This document shows, one piece after another, positions 8,409 to 16,477 of a DNA stretch of 64,000 nucleotides. The DNA is from Bog-473 sp963736525 (GTDB taxonomy: Bacteria; Actinomycetota; Acidimicrobiia; Acidimicrobiales; RAAP-2), in the NCBI GenBank assembly GCA_963736525.1, contig CAVTPF010000013.1, positions 62,001 through 126,000 of the forward strand, written 5' to 3'. Every line of letters begins with the position of its first letter. Position 1 is the stretch's first letter. The notes beneath the pieces are model-generated. The model worked only from the letters and a program-made list of their open reading frames with translations, did no database searches and was not told the origin of the DNA. The translations under genes and the position numbers were made by a program.

Positions 8409-8890
8409 GCAGTCGGCGCGAGACCAGGACACTCGAGTTCGCGCCGCCCGAGGTGGCCGCCGTGGCGGCCGCGCTGGCGGAGCTGCGCGCGGCGGGCAGT
8501 GGCTGGGTCAACCTGCTCCCCGGGATCGACGAGGATGCCGTCGACGTCGACCCGCCCACCGGCCTCTTCGCGTTCTTCGGCAACCGCACGCCGCCGGTCA
8601 CGATGGCGACGGTCATGCCGGCCAAGAAGGAGCGTCGTGACGCCGAGGGCATGTCGGTCGGCCTCATGCACCCGACCGGGGCCAAGGCGGTGGCGCGCCT
8701 GGCCGAGGTCGGGATCACGGTGCCCGAAGGCTGGGTCGTCCGCCAGGACCACGTCCGCCGCGGCCTGGTCATGCGGACGCCGGTGGATGCGGACGAGGCC
8801 GAGGTGGTCGCGTGGTGCGTGCGCGCCGGCACCGCACTGTGCCGGGCCGAGATGACCGGCGAGTGGCGCGCCGTCGTCTACCTTCCGTAG
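8405..8890 (+). CDS. Conserved hypothetical protein coupled to nitronate monooxygenase
   Basis: A 161-residue soluble protein that I do not recognise. It has no signal peptide or membrane segment. The middle holds VNLLPGIDEDAVDVD and a FFGNRTPPVTMATVMPAKK block, and the C-terminal half has HPTGAKAVARLAEVGITVP and a WVVRQDHVRRGLVMRTP stretch, suggesting a compact alpha/beta fold. The GTG at 8405 overlaps the nitronate monooxygenase stop by four bases, and base composition matches the neighbours, so it is a real coding region and probably works with that enzyme. A GTG three codons upstream is an alternative start. Confidence 0.75.
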   Translation: MSSRRETRTLEFAPPEVAAVAAALAELRAAGSGWVNLLPGIDEDAVDVDPPTGLFAFFGNRTPPVTMATVMPAKKERRDAEGMSVGLMHPTGAKAVARLAEVGITVPEGWVVRQDHVRRGLVMRTPVDADEAEVVAWCVRAGTALCRAEMTGEWRAVVYLP

Positions 8891-8955
8891 CCAGCGGAGC
8901 CGAACCAATTGGGCGCCCTGCAGCGCGTCGCGTCTGCTTGCCGTCTCGAGAGTAT

Positions 8956-11139
8956 TCAGTTGTTGATCGTGATCGTGGTGCTCGTGCTGAGGCTGCTTGC
9001 ACCGAACGCGTCGTAGCCCTTGCTCTGCAACGAGTACGTGCCGCTCGCCACGCTGGTCGTCGTCCACCGTGCAATCCATCCGAACCGAGTCGGAACGCCG
9101 TCCGCAATCACTTTGCCGTGGAGGCCCTCGCCAGTGAGGAGGAATTCGACTCTGCTGACGGGATAGTAGGCGGACGCAACGGCATCGAGTCCCGTTGTGC
9201 CCGAGAGCGTGGCGTCGTTCGTAGGTATCACCACTTTCGTCGAGAGGAACGGCGAGAACTGCTCGTCGCTCGGCCGACCGTGCCAGTTGGCCCACATCGA
9301 GAACTGACCTGCGGACGACATGGGACGACCAAGGGCATCGTCGAAAAGCTGCACGACCGCACCGCTCCCGGGCGTGGAGCGGTCGACGATCACCACGCGA
9401 ACGTCATAGCGAGACACGACGGACCGGGTCGCTGCGACCAGCTTGGGGCTGACCGGCGTCTCTGGCCCGAAGACGTTGACGCCCTCTTGGTTGGCGAGCA
9501 ATTGCTGGGTAGAGGGGGGACTCATCGGGTCCGGCAGGTTCCACGAGGCGGAGAATCCGGGAAGAACGTGCCAGGCGTAGCCCCCGAGCTGCTGGAAGGC
9601 AAAGTTGTCTTCGGCCTGCCAGAGCATCGGCTGGTTCAGGCCCGAGATGCTCGTGCCACTGAGGTCGTACGGGTAGGTGATCGCGACGGGATCACCCGGC
9701 GGAATGCTTCTCGTGAGCGGGGTCGGGAGCGCCAAAGCCGATTGGGCCGTCGACGGCGTCGGCCACCGCGGCAACTGGGTGAAGACGAGCGCAACGAGGG
9801 TCACGGCCGCGAAGACCATGCTTCGCCGCTGTCGAATCGACGAGTGCTCGGGTACGCGGCGCATGTCGTCGAGCCCGAAAGCGACGACAGCCGCGAGGGC
9901 TGCATACATTTCGAGGGCGATCCGGCTCGGCAGAATGGAATACAGCACGGGAACGTGATCGACCACCAAGAACGGGAGTGGAACGGCCGTGAGGTGTCCG
10001 TCGATCGCAAGGTGGGGTCCGAGAGAAAGGAGCCAAGCGAGAACCATCAGGACCACGGCCAACTGCATGCGAGGGCTGCGACAGGACCACCAGGCGAGGA
10101 TTCCGGCAAGGACGAGGACGGGGAGGCCGATGTAGCCAGCGACCTCGCCACCCAGGTTGAATCCGGCTGACCCCGTCCCCAAAGAGATTCGCTGCGAGTG
10201 AGTCGGGACGACAGTGCTCAGGAGGTCGGTGTGGTACGCGTTCGTCGTTGGGAATGCGGGCCCCGTGAAGTGCTGCGGTCCAAAGAGGCTCATCCATACC
10301 GGATAGGCCAGCAGTACAGCGGCAATCACCAAAGCAATGCCAGTCGCGCCTGACGCGTCGTGCGCCATCTTCCGTACGTTCGCGGGCTTGTGGATCGCAA
10401 TACAGGCCACTGCTGCAACGATCATGATGGCGACAGTCGCAAGCACCTCCGGACTGATCAAGTACTGGGCTACCAACAAGAGCCCAAGCTGCACACCGAG
10501 GCGCCACGGCGACCCCCGATTCCGCAAGATGGACGCGACTGTCAAGGCGATGAACGGTGGCAGTGGGACGAACACAAGGAAGAGGTGTCCTTGGATGCTC
10601 TGGGCCACCATGAAGGGCGAGAATCCATAGACGAGCCCACCGAGCGCAGCAGCCGGACCCCACACCTGCCACTTGCGCAGCACCACGAATGCCGCCGTCG
10701 CCGATACCGGCATCGCGAGCAGCAGCAGCAAGTTCGCTCGGACAACCGGGCTGCATATCGGCGCCAAGGGAGCGGTGATCCAACCGAGCAACGGCGCTGA
10801 ATCGTTCTGGGCCAGATTTACCCCGGTCGGCACGAACATGGCGTGACTGAAGAACGGATTGAGGCCATGAGCAAGCGCATGGGTCTCCCAACCGAGATAC
10901 CAGATTGACTGCATGAAGTCAGGCCCGCTCGTACTAAAGAGGCGTTGCGAGATGCCTGGATAGACAGGCCAGAAAGAAACGATGCCGATCAACAGGTACG
11001 CTGCAATGACGACCGCCGTACCCAACCATTGACGCGGCGCAGAACGCTGGGCTGAATCTAGATCCGACGGTCGATCAGTGGGGGTGACGCTGCGGGCGGA
11101 AGTCGTCACCACGTTAGACAACGCGCTATCCGCCTCCAT
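8956..11139 (-). CDS. Large polytopic membrane protein with C-terminal Ig-like domain
   Basis: A 727-residue membrane protein with about eleven hydrophobic segments in residues 37-460, then a large extracytoplasmic region. The first loop, with GPDFMQSIWYLGWETHALAH and NPFFSHAMF, resembles GT-C glycosyltransferase and YfhO-like proteins, so transfer of sugars from a polyprenol carrier is plausible but unproven. The last 70 residues look like a bacterial Ig-like fold (RVEFLLTGEGLHGKV to the end). The ribosome site GGGAGG precedes the ATG. GC content is visibly lower (around 58-60%) than in both neighbours, with AT-richer third positions, suggesting recent acquisition. Four 16-bp repeats lie just upstream. 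Confidence 0.8.
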   Translation of the reverse strand: MEADSALSNVVTTSARSVTPTDRPSDLDSAQRSAPRQWLGTAVVIAAYLLIGIVSFWPVYPGISQRLFSTSGPDFMQSIWYLGWETHALAHGLNPFFSHAMFVPTGVNLAQNDSAPLLGWITAPLAPICSPVVRANLLLLLAMPVSATAAFVVLRKWQVWGPAAALGGLVYGFSPFMVAQSIQGHLFLVFVPLPPFIALTVASILRNRGSPWRLGVQLGLLLVAQYLISPEVLATVAIMIVAAVACIAIHKPANVRKMAHDASGATGIALVIAAVLLAYPVWMSLFGPQHFTGPAFPTTNAYHTDLLSTVVPTHSQRISLGTGSAGFNLGGEVAGYIGLPVLVLAGILAWWSCRSPRMQLAVVLMVLAWLLSLGPHLAIDGHLTAVPLPFLVVDHVPVLYSILPSRIALEMYAALAAVVAFGLDDMRRVPEHSSIRQRRSMVFAAVTLVALVFTQLPRWPTPSTAQSALALPTPLTRSIPPGDPVAITYPYDLSGTSISGLNQPMLWQAEDNFAFQQLGGYAWHVLPGFSASWNLPDPMSPPSTQQLLANQEGVNVFGPETPVSPKLVAATRSVVSRYDVRVVIVDRSTPGSGAVVQLFDDALGRPMSSAGQFSMWANWHGRPSDEQFSPFLSTKVVIPTNDATLSGTTGLDAVASAYYPVSRVEFLLTGEGLHGKVIADGVPTRFGWIARWTTTSVASGTYSLQSKGYDAFGASSLSTSTTITINN

Positions 11140-11456
11140 GTTTCCTCCCTACAGACGGATCACCGCTTCTTCCTCATCGCACCGATCAATTCCCCTGAAA
11201 GTCGACTCCCCTGAAAGTCGATTCCCCTGAAAGTCGATTGCCCTGAAAGCTAGCCGACGACAATTGAACGTCGCGGTGCCCAGTTCGTCGGTTCGGGGAC
11301 GACGCTTGTTTGGCATTCTCCTGGCATGAGCGGAGCGCAAGTGACTGCACCCATCGTCATCCGCTGTCATCCGGATCTCGCACTTGACCTGGCGAAACGT
11401 CGCACATGGCGAGGTACGGGTCACCATCCAGGGCGTGAGCAAGCTACCTTCCATAG
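11140..11456. other. Low-GC intergenic region with tandem repeats
   Basis: No convincing gene lies between the divergent membrane protein (reverse) and phosphotransferase (forward). The stretch is AT-richer than the genome around it as far as about 11330, contains the 16-bp tandem repeat array at 11191-11254, and must hold the promoters for both genes. Short open frames crossing it have no family resemblance and change composition midway, so I do not call them. Confidence 0.6.
11191..11254. repeat. Four tandem 16-bp repeats
   Basis: The unit TCCCCTGAAAGTCGAT occurs at 11191-11206 (last base C), 11207-11222 and 11223-11238, with a degenerate fourth copy at 11239-11254 (second base G, altered end). 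Copies are head to tail without spacers. The array lies 52 bases upstream of the membrane protein start, where binding of a regulator or replication slippage are both possible. Confidence 0.9.
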
Positions 11457-12524
11457 GTGGCCACGGGGGGACGTCGCGACGATGCTGCGCTTCGCGAGGG
11501 GCTGGCGCGCTGGGTCGCGGCCCACCCCGAGCTGGTGCCGGGCCTGCCCGGGCCGTCCGCGGCCGAGCGGCCACCGCCCCGGTTGGCCTCCATCGTGCAC
11601 GCGCAGGGCGGCCTGGCGAACGAGACCGTCCTGGTTGACATGGAGGTGGACGGTGAAGTGACCCATCGGGGCATCGTCGTGCGGTTGCCGCCCCTCGAAC
11701 CGACCTTTCCCGACTACGACCTCGGACCGCAGGCGGTGGTGCAGAACGCCGTGGCCGCCGCCGGGGTGCCCGCGCCCGCGCCGGCCGTCGCCGTCGCCGA
11801 TCCCGAGTGGATCGGCTCGCCCTTTTTGGTCATGCCCCGAGTGTCGGGTGACATCCCCGGGCCGGCACCGGTGTTCGACCCCTACGTGCGCGACGCGGGA
11901 CCGGCGCGCCAGCGCGTCATGCACGACGGGCTCATCGACACCGTGGCGGCCGTGCACGCCGTGTGCTGGGAGGACGCCGGTCTCGGCGCGCAGCTGAGCG
12001 GACCGAGCCTCCGCGACGCGGTCGATCGCTGGTCGGGCTACGTCGAGTGGTCGTCAGAGGGCGATCCGTTGCCCGCACTGGCCGAGGCGCTCGACTGGTG
12101 CGCCCGTCACCTGCCGCCCGAGCGGGAGGCGGTGCTGCTCTGGGGCGACGTCAGGCTGGGCAACCTCGTCCTCGATCCCGAGGCCCGGGTGACCGCCGTC
12201 CTCGACTGGGACCTGGTCGCCCTCGGCCCGCGGGAGATGGACCTCGGCTGGCACTTCGGTCTCGAGTTCATGATGGAGGCGCTGTTCGGCGAGCGCCCCC
12301 CCGGCTTCCCCGGGACGCTCGAGGCGCTGGAGCGCTACGAGCGCCGGAGCGGGTACGAGGTGAGGGACCTCGCCTGGCACGAGGTCTTCGCGCTGGTACG
12401 GGCGCTCGCCATCAACGACCGGCACCAGCGCATCACCGGCGACCCGCGGCGGAGGGACAACCCGATGGGCGACGTCCTGCTGGCCCGTCTGGAGGCGGCG
12501 TCCCGCTCGGTGGAGCGCGGCTGA
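11457..12524 (+). CDS. Aminoglycoside phosphotransferase-family protein
   Basis: A 355-residue kinase-fold phosphotransferase of the APH/ACAD10-like group. The catalytic loop reads LLWGDVRLGNLVLD near residues 224-237, with D replacing the usual position after HG in HGDxxxxN (here WGDVRLGN), and the metal-binding AVLDWDLVALG follows near residue 246. The N-lobe includes GLANETVLVDMEV, probably the nucleotide-binding strands. Such proteins often sit beside acyl-CoA or lipid catabolic genes and probably phosphorylate small hydroxyl compounds rather than drugs. It starts with GTG at 11457. Its end lies ten bases from the convergent AttH-like gene. Confidence 0.88.
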   Translation: MATGGRRDDAALREGLARWVAAHPELVPGLPGPSAAERPPPRLASIVHAQGGLANETVLVDMEVDGEVTHRGIVVRLPPLEPTFPDYDLGPQAVVQNAVAAAGVPAPAPAVAVADPEWIGSPFLVMPRVSGDIPGPAPVFDPYVRDAGPARQRVMHDGLIDTVAAVHAVCWEDAGLGAQLSGPSLRDAVDRWSGYVEWSSEGDPLPALAEALDWCARHLPPEREAVLLWGDVRLGNLVLDPEARVTAVLDWDLVALGPREMDLGWHFGLEFMMEALFGERPPGFPGTLEALERYERRSGYEVRDLAWHEVFALVRALAINDRHQRITGDPRRRDNPMGDVLLARLEAASRSVERG

Positions 12525-12534
12525 CGCACGGCGC

Positions 12535-13737
12535 TCAGGTCTCGGGATCGAGGAGCGAGAAGCCCATGACCCCGGCTTTGGCCACCTCGTAACACAGCGT
12601 GTCGTAGGGCTCCACGAGCCCGTAGGTGACCTCGCCGTCGCACGTGACGCGGCAGTGGTGCTGGTCCTGGCCGGCCAGGCGCGTGCGCACGGCGGAGTCG
12701 TTGGTGTTGAACGTCTCGGTGTGCACCACGACCTCGTCGCCCCGGGCCACCGGCATGCCGTGCCAGAGGTCGCCGTCGGGCGTGCCACCGTTGGGGCCGC
12801 CGTACATGCCGCAGCGCAGGAACGCGATCTGGTTGCCCAGGCGCTCGAAGGCCATCGTCTTGACCGCGCCATCGGCGAACACGAGGTCGACCTCGCCGCT
12901 TTGCAGCAGGTGGGTGTCGGGTTCGAAGCGCATGCGGTGGACGCGCTTGGCGAGGGTGGCGCTGCGTTTGCGTGCGTCGCCGAGGTTGTAGAGGACGTGG
13001 TCACCCCAGACGCCGAAGTCCTCGAACTCGACCCATTCGCCGCTGTGGGGATGCTGCATGCCCATGTAGCGGCCGGGGCCACCGACACCCTCCCGGGTCC
13101 CCCAGTGGTGGTCACGCGTCCCGAGGTGCGTGGCGGGGCCGAGCTCGAAGCGCTCGCCGTGCGCCTCCACCCAGCCCGCCTGGCGGCCGAAGCCGTCGTA
13201 GCCGGCGATCGGGCTCACGGCGCGGCCGCCGACGATCATGCCGGCGCCGAGCTGGCGGAAGACGGGTCGCTTCGTATCGAGCCAGGTGATGTCGTAGGCG
13301 ATGGCGAGCCCATCGCCGCCGATGCCGCCGGCGATGGTTGGGTCGACGCCGAGGTCGGGGTCGAGCCGGAGCCGCCACTGGCGGAAGGGTTGGACCACCT
13401 CGAAGCTGAAGGGTCCGAGCGTCATGTCCATGCGGTCGTTGGGCAGCGTGCGATGGGCCCGAACCGTGGTGTGGCGACCCCGCACGTTGACGATGGCGAA
13501 CGCCTCGGCGGTGCCGAGGTTCGGGTAGAAGGCGAGGCCGATGACGACGAGGAGCTCACCGACCTTGTCCTGGCAGGTGAACCACACCCGCTCGTACGCC
13601 TGGGCGTCGGGCGTCCACATCACGCGGACGGGGAACGGCGCGTTGTGGACCAGGAACTCGTCGAGCCCCGAAAGGGGGGCATGCTCGTCGGAGGCGGGGT
13701 GGGGTGAGGTGCCTGGTCGGGCGGCGTCCGGGGTCAC
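12535..13737 (-). CDS. AttH/CrtC-like (DUF7064-type) protein
   Basis: A 400-residue soluble protein that resembles actinobacterial proteins grouped as DUF7064/7065 or AttH/CrtC-like lipocalin folds; this assignment is tentative. The body is beta-rich, with FSFEVVQPFRQWRLRLDPD near residue 115 and LGTRDHHWGTREGVGGPGR near residue 205, a region with many aromatic and charged residues that could line a hydrophobic pocket. Related proteins occur near lipid and steroid catabolism genes. I set the GTG at 13737 as start because the preceding frame loses resemblance. It is divergent from a P450 across 75 bases. Confidence 0.7.
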   Translation of the reverse strand: MTPDAARPGTSPHPASDEHAPLSGLDEFLVHNAPFPVRVMWTPDAQAYERVWFTCQDKVGELLVVIGLAFYPNLGTAEAFAIVNVRGRHTTVRAHRTLPNDRMDMTLGPFSFEVVQPFRQWRLRLDPDLGVDPTIAGGIGGDGLAIAYDITWLDTKRPVFRQLGAGMIVGGRAVSPIAGYDGFGRQAGWVEAHGERFELGPATHLGTRDHHWGTREGVGGPGRYMGMQHPHSGEWVEFEDFGVWGDHVLYNLGDARKRSATLAKRVHRMRFEPDTHLLQSGEVDLVFADGAVKTMAFERLGNQIAFLRCGMYGGPNGGTPDGDLWHGMPVARGDEVVVHTETFNTNDSAVRTRLAGQDQHHCRVTCDGEVTYGLVEPYDTLCYEVAKAGVMGFSLLDPET

Positions 13738-13812
13738 TGCGCCCCGCACATCGGCGTGTTCCGCTGCCTGTCGTGCTCCGTGCGCATCGGGGATGCACAG
13801 TACGCTCGGACC

Positions 13813-15012
13813 GTGGCCGCGGACCAGCGCTTGCGCATCGACCCGCGGGATGCGACATTCTTCGCCCGGGAGGACTACCACCAGGTGCTGGCGCGCTTGC
13901 GCGCCGAGGACCCGGTGCACGAGTGCGCCCCGGGCTTCTGGGCCGTCACGCGTTACGAGAACATCCGGGACCTCAGCCGGGACCCCGCGCGCTTCTGCTC
14001 GGGACGGGGCGCGCTGGTCAACGACCCGATCCGCACCGCCGGGACGGTCATGTCGGCCCGCTCCATCCTGCACATGGACCCTCCCGAGCACGCGGCGTTC
14101 CGGGGTCTCGTCAACCGGCGGTTCACGCCCCGGGCGCTGGCCGCCCTCGCGGAGTCCATCCGCCACAGCGCGTCGAGCCTGCTCGACTCCGTGGAGGCCC
14201 GGCACGAGATCGACTTCGTCACCGAGCTCGCCGCGCCCTTCCCCCTCACGGTGATCGCGGAGCTGCTCGGGATCGACGAGGCGGACCGGGAGAACTTCCG
14301 CCGATGGTCCGACGCGGCGATCGAGTCACCAGACCTGCCGCCCGACGAGACAGCCGCCGCTCTCGGTGAGCTCTCGGGCTTCATCGTCCAGCACATCCGG
14401 GCCACGCGCGAGCGGCCGGGGGACGACCTGGTGTCGCTGTTGGTGGGGAGCGAGATCGGCGGTTGCCCGCTCACCAGAGAGGACCTGTTCATGTTCCTGC
14501 TCACGCTGCTGGTGGCGGGGAACGAGACGACGCGCACGCTGTTGTCGGGGAGCGCCATCGCGCTGCACGACCATCCGGACCAGCGCGCCGCGCTGGCGGC
14601 CGATGCCGCGCTCGTGCCCGGCGGCGTCGAGGAGTGCCTGCGCTGGGTCACGCCGGTCCATGCCTTCTGCCGCACGGCGACCGAGGACACGATGGTCGCC
14701 GGCACGCGGGTCAGCCGCGGCGACTACGTGTGCATGCTCTACGCGTCCGCCAACCGCGACGAGAAGATCTTCGGGCCTGACGCCGGGCGCTTCGACGTGC
14801 GGCGACCCATCAACCCGGTGCACCTCGCATTCGGGTTCGGGGAGCACGTGTGCCTCGGGGCGAGCCTGGCGCGCCTGGAGGGCAGGATCTTCGTGGAGGA
14901 GCTCCTGAGGCGGTTCCCCGGTTACGTGGTGACGGGTCCCCCCGAGCGGGTGCTCTCGACCACGGTGGCGGGCATCAGGTCGCTGCCTGCCGTGCTCTCG
15001 CCGTCGCCCTGA
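13813..15012 (+). CDS. Cytochrome P450
   Basis: A soluble bacterial class I P450 of 399 residues. The heme-binding loop FGFGEHVCLGASLAR has the thiolate Cys at residue 347. The I-helix oxygen-activation motif is AGNETT near residue 236, and the K-helix EECLRW near residue 275. The SARSILHMDPPEHAAFRGLV segment near residue 80 is typical of CYP families acting on terpenoids, steroids or fatty acids. No membrane anchor is present; a ferredoxin partner is not encoded nearby. I prefer the GTG at 13813 to a GTG or ATG earlier in frame at 13756. The last 91 bases overlap the convergent regulator. Confidence 0.93.
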   Translation: MAADQRLRIDPRDATFFAREDYHQVLARLRAEDPVHECAPGFWAVTRYENIRDLSRDPARFCSGRGALVNDPIRTAGTVMSARSILHMDPPEHAAFRGLVNRRFTPRALAALAESIRHSASSLLDSVEARHEIDFVTELAAPFPLTVIAELLGIDEADRENFRRWSDAAIESPDLPPDETAAALGELSGFIVQHIRATRERPGDDLVSLLVGSEIGGCPLTREDLFMFLLTLLVAGNETTRTLLSGSAIALHDHPDQRAALAADAALVPGGVEECLRWVTPVHAFCRTATEDTMVAGTRVSRGDYVCMLYASANRDEKIFGPDAGRFDVRRPINPVHLAFGFGEHVCLGASLARLEGRIFVEELLRRFPGYVVTGPPERVLSTTVAGIRSLPAVLSPSP

Positions 15013-16013
15013 CCGGCGGCACGGCTCGCACCGACGGCCCGCCGGAGCTCGGCGAGCAGCGACTCCACGGCGGCCGGGTCAGCCTGGAGCCGCAGCCGCC
15101 CGCCTTCCCGCTCTGAGCGCACCAGCCCGCTCTGACGGAGCACCTTGACGTGCATGCTCACGGTGGGCTGGGCCAGCCGGAATTGCGTCGCCAGCTCGCC
15201 CACGGTGCTCGGCATCGTGGCCAGCGAGTGCAGCAGGGCGAGCCGGGTGGGATCGGCCACGGCCTTCAGCCGCCGCGCCACGGACTCGGTCCGGGCGCGG
15301 GCCGCGACGTCGCCCTGCCCCACCCCGGTCCCGATCACGACGAGGCCCTCGAACTCGAGGTACATGCACGATCCGAAGAACAGGCACGGGACGACCAGCA
15401 GGGGCTTCCCGGTCTCGACGCTCGCCACGATCCGGGGCACGTGCTCCCGCACGATGTCACACCCCGGCGTTATGAGTGTCTCCAGTGACCGACCGCCCTC
15501 GTACTGCGCCACGACGTGGCGTCCCGCGTCCTCCATGATCGGCAGCGCCTGTTGCCACAGCGCGTCCACGGGGCGCCAGACCTCGTCGAGGAGCTCGAGG
15601 TACGAGCGAAGGAGGTCGGGGCAGTCCCTCAGTCGTCGCATGCGGTCGAGGTACATCGCCCGCTCCTCGGGGGATTCCGATGGCATCGCCAGGTCCATCG
15701 GCACGGTGGCCACGGCGCGCCCGATCGACTGCCACAGGGCGTCGGGGTCGGTCTCGGCGAGGGCCCCGGCCTGGTGGGCCAGGACCTGCATCTCGGTGAA
15801 GCAGGTCTCTTCCGGGTCTTCGCTCCAGAAGCTGCGGACGCGTTCTGCGAGGTCCTCGCGGCCGTTGAACATCTCGGCCAGCTGCGGATACCGCGCCTGC
15901 ATCGAGAGTCGGGCCGCCACGGAGAGAAGCCACGACAGGTCGCACGCCAGCGACGGCGCCGCCGTCACCGATCGGGTGGATCGGTGGGCCGACTCCTCGG
16001 TTAGCATAGGCAC
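14922..16013 (-). CDS. ArsR-family transcriptional regulator with long N-terminal domain
   Basis: A 363-residue protein with an ArsR-type winged helix near residues 238-318: VADPTRLALLHSLATMPSTV, then ELATQFRLAQPTVSMHVKVL as recognition helix, then the wing. The N-terminal 230 residues form a large helical sensor of unknown ligand, longer than usual ArsR repressors. The start at 16013 is supported by a strong promoter that would begin transcription at the first base of the GTG. The 3' end overlaps the P450 gene by 91 bases on the opposite strand. It probably controls itself and neighbouring catabolic genes; that is inferred from position. Confidence 0.85.
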   Translation of the reverse strand: MPMLTEESAHRSTRSVTAAPSLACDLSWLLSVAARLSMQARYPQLAEMFNGREDLAERVRSFWSEDPEETCFTEMQVLAHQAGALAETDPDALWQSIGRAVATVPMDLAMPSESPEERAMYLDRMRRLRDCPDLLRSYLELLDEVWRPVDALWQQALPIMEDAGRHVVAQYEGGRSLETLITPGCDIVREHVPRIVASVETGKPLLVVPCLFFGSCMYLEFEGLVVIGTGVGQGDVAARARTESVARRLKAVADPTRLALLHSLATMPSTVGELATQFRLAQPTVSMHVKVLRQSGLVRSEREGGRLRLQADPAAVESLLAELRRAVGASRAAGQGDGESTAGSDLMPATVVESTRSGGPVTT

Positions 16014-16019
16014 TCGCCT

Positions 16020-16048
16020 ATATTAGGATATTCTTGATTTCTTGTCAA
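16020..16048 (-). promoter_or_regulatory. Promoter of the ArsR-type regulator (leaderless)
   Basis: On the reverse strand a perfect -35 box TTGACA (16048-16043) is followed by a 17-base spacer and a -10 box TAATAT (16025-16020). The predicted start point, seven bases further, is the G of the GTG start codon at 16013, giving a leaderless mRNA. A palindrome CCTA-TAT-TAGG at 16017-16027 overlaps the -10 box and is a good place for autorepression. Confidence 0.65.
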
Positions 16049-16062
16049 ACCTTGGTTACCGT
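16034..16062 (+). promoter_or_regulatory. Candidate divergent promoter
   Basis: On the forward strand TTGATT (16034-16039) and TACCGT (16057-16062) are 17 bases apart and interleave with the regulator promoter. The fit to consensus is weaker. It would serve the small gene starting at 16126. Confidence 0.3.
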
Positions 16063-16125
16063 GCAAGGAGAGGAACGCTTGGGGGCGCAGGCCGGGAGCG
16101 TGAGCAGGTCGATCGGAGTGAGCCC

Positions 16126-16377
16126 ATGATCCAAGCGAAGGCAGTGCAGTCCCTGGCAGACGCCCACCGCCGGGAGCTGATGACGGCGGCGGGATCGAGG
16201 CGATCGTTGCGTGGGCCGGCGGACGACGTGGGCGGTCCTGGGGCGACGGAGCGCTCGGTCGCCGGCCTCCCGGTCGCCGGCAGCCGATCGGTGCGCCGGG
16301 CCCTGGCACCGCGCGTCGGTGCCTGGCTGATCGAGTTCGGGATCAGGCTCGGGGGGGCATCGGTCCGCACGTCTTGA
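16126..16377 (+). CDS. Small protein, 83 residues, unknown function
   Basis: A short open frame with ATG at 16126 preceded by GGAG eight bases upstream. The product begins MIQAKAVQSLADAHRRELM and ends with a hydrophobic helix containing RVGAWLIEFGIRL, separated by a basic, low-complexity middle. This layout (helix with AxxHRREL, basic linker, C-terminal GxWLIxxGxRL) recalls small proteins I have seen encoded next to regulators in actinobacteria, often near ArsR or MarR genes. No function can be assigned. It lies divergent to the ArsR-type regulator and 100 bases before the sulfatase. Confidence 0.5.
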   Translation: MIQAKAVQSLADAHRRELMTAAGSRRSLRGPADDVGGPGATERSVAGLPVAGSRSVRRALAPRVGAWLIEFGIRLGGASVRTS

Positions 16378-16477
16378 GCCCCGTGGCGGCCGGTCGCTGC
16401 GCCGTCCGGCCGGCTGCCCGGGCTCGAGAACCCCTTCTTCAGAGAAGGAGACCCGCTCCATCGGCAAGAGTTGCGGC

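Noticed and set aside
11191..11254. Possible mini-CRISPR
   Set aside because: The 16-base units are directly adjacent with no spacers, and no cas gene is in the window.
11149..11574. Reverse open frame crossing the 16-bp repeats
   Set aside because: Repeated residues come from the DNA repeats, there is no homology pattern, and it overlaps the start of the phosphotransferase gene.
16433..16448. CCTTCT-TCAG-AGAAGG hairpin as a terminator
   Set aside because: The stem is only six bases with no T-tract, and it lies 30 bases before the sulfatase start, where it could equally be chance.
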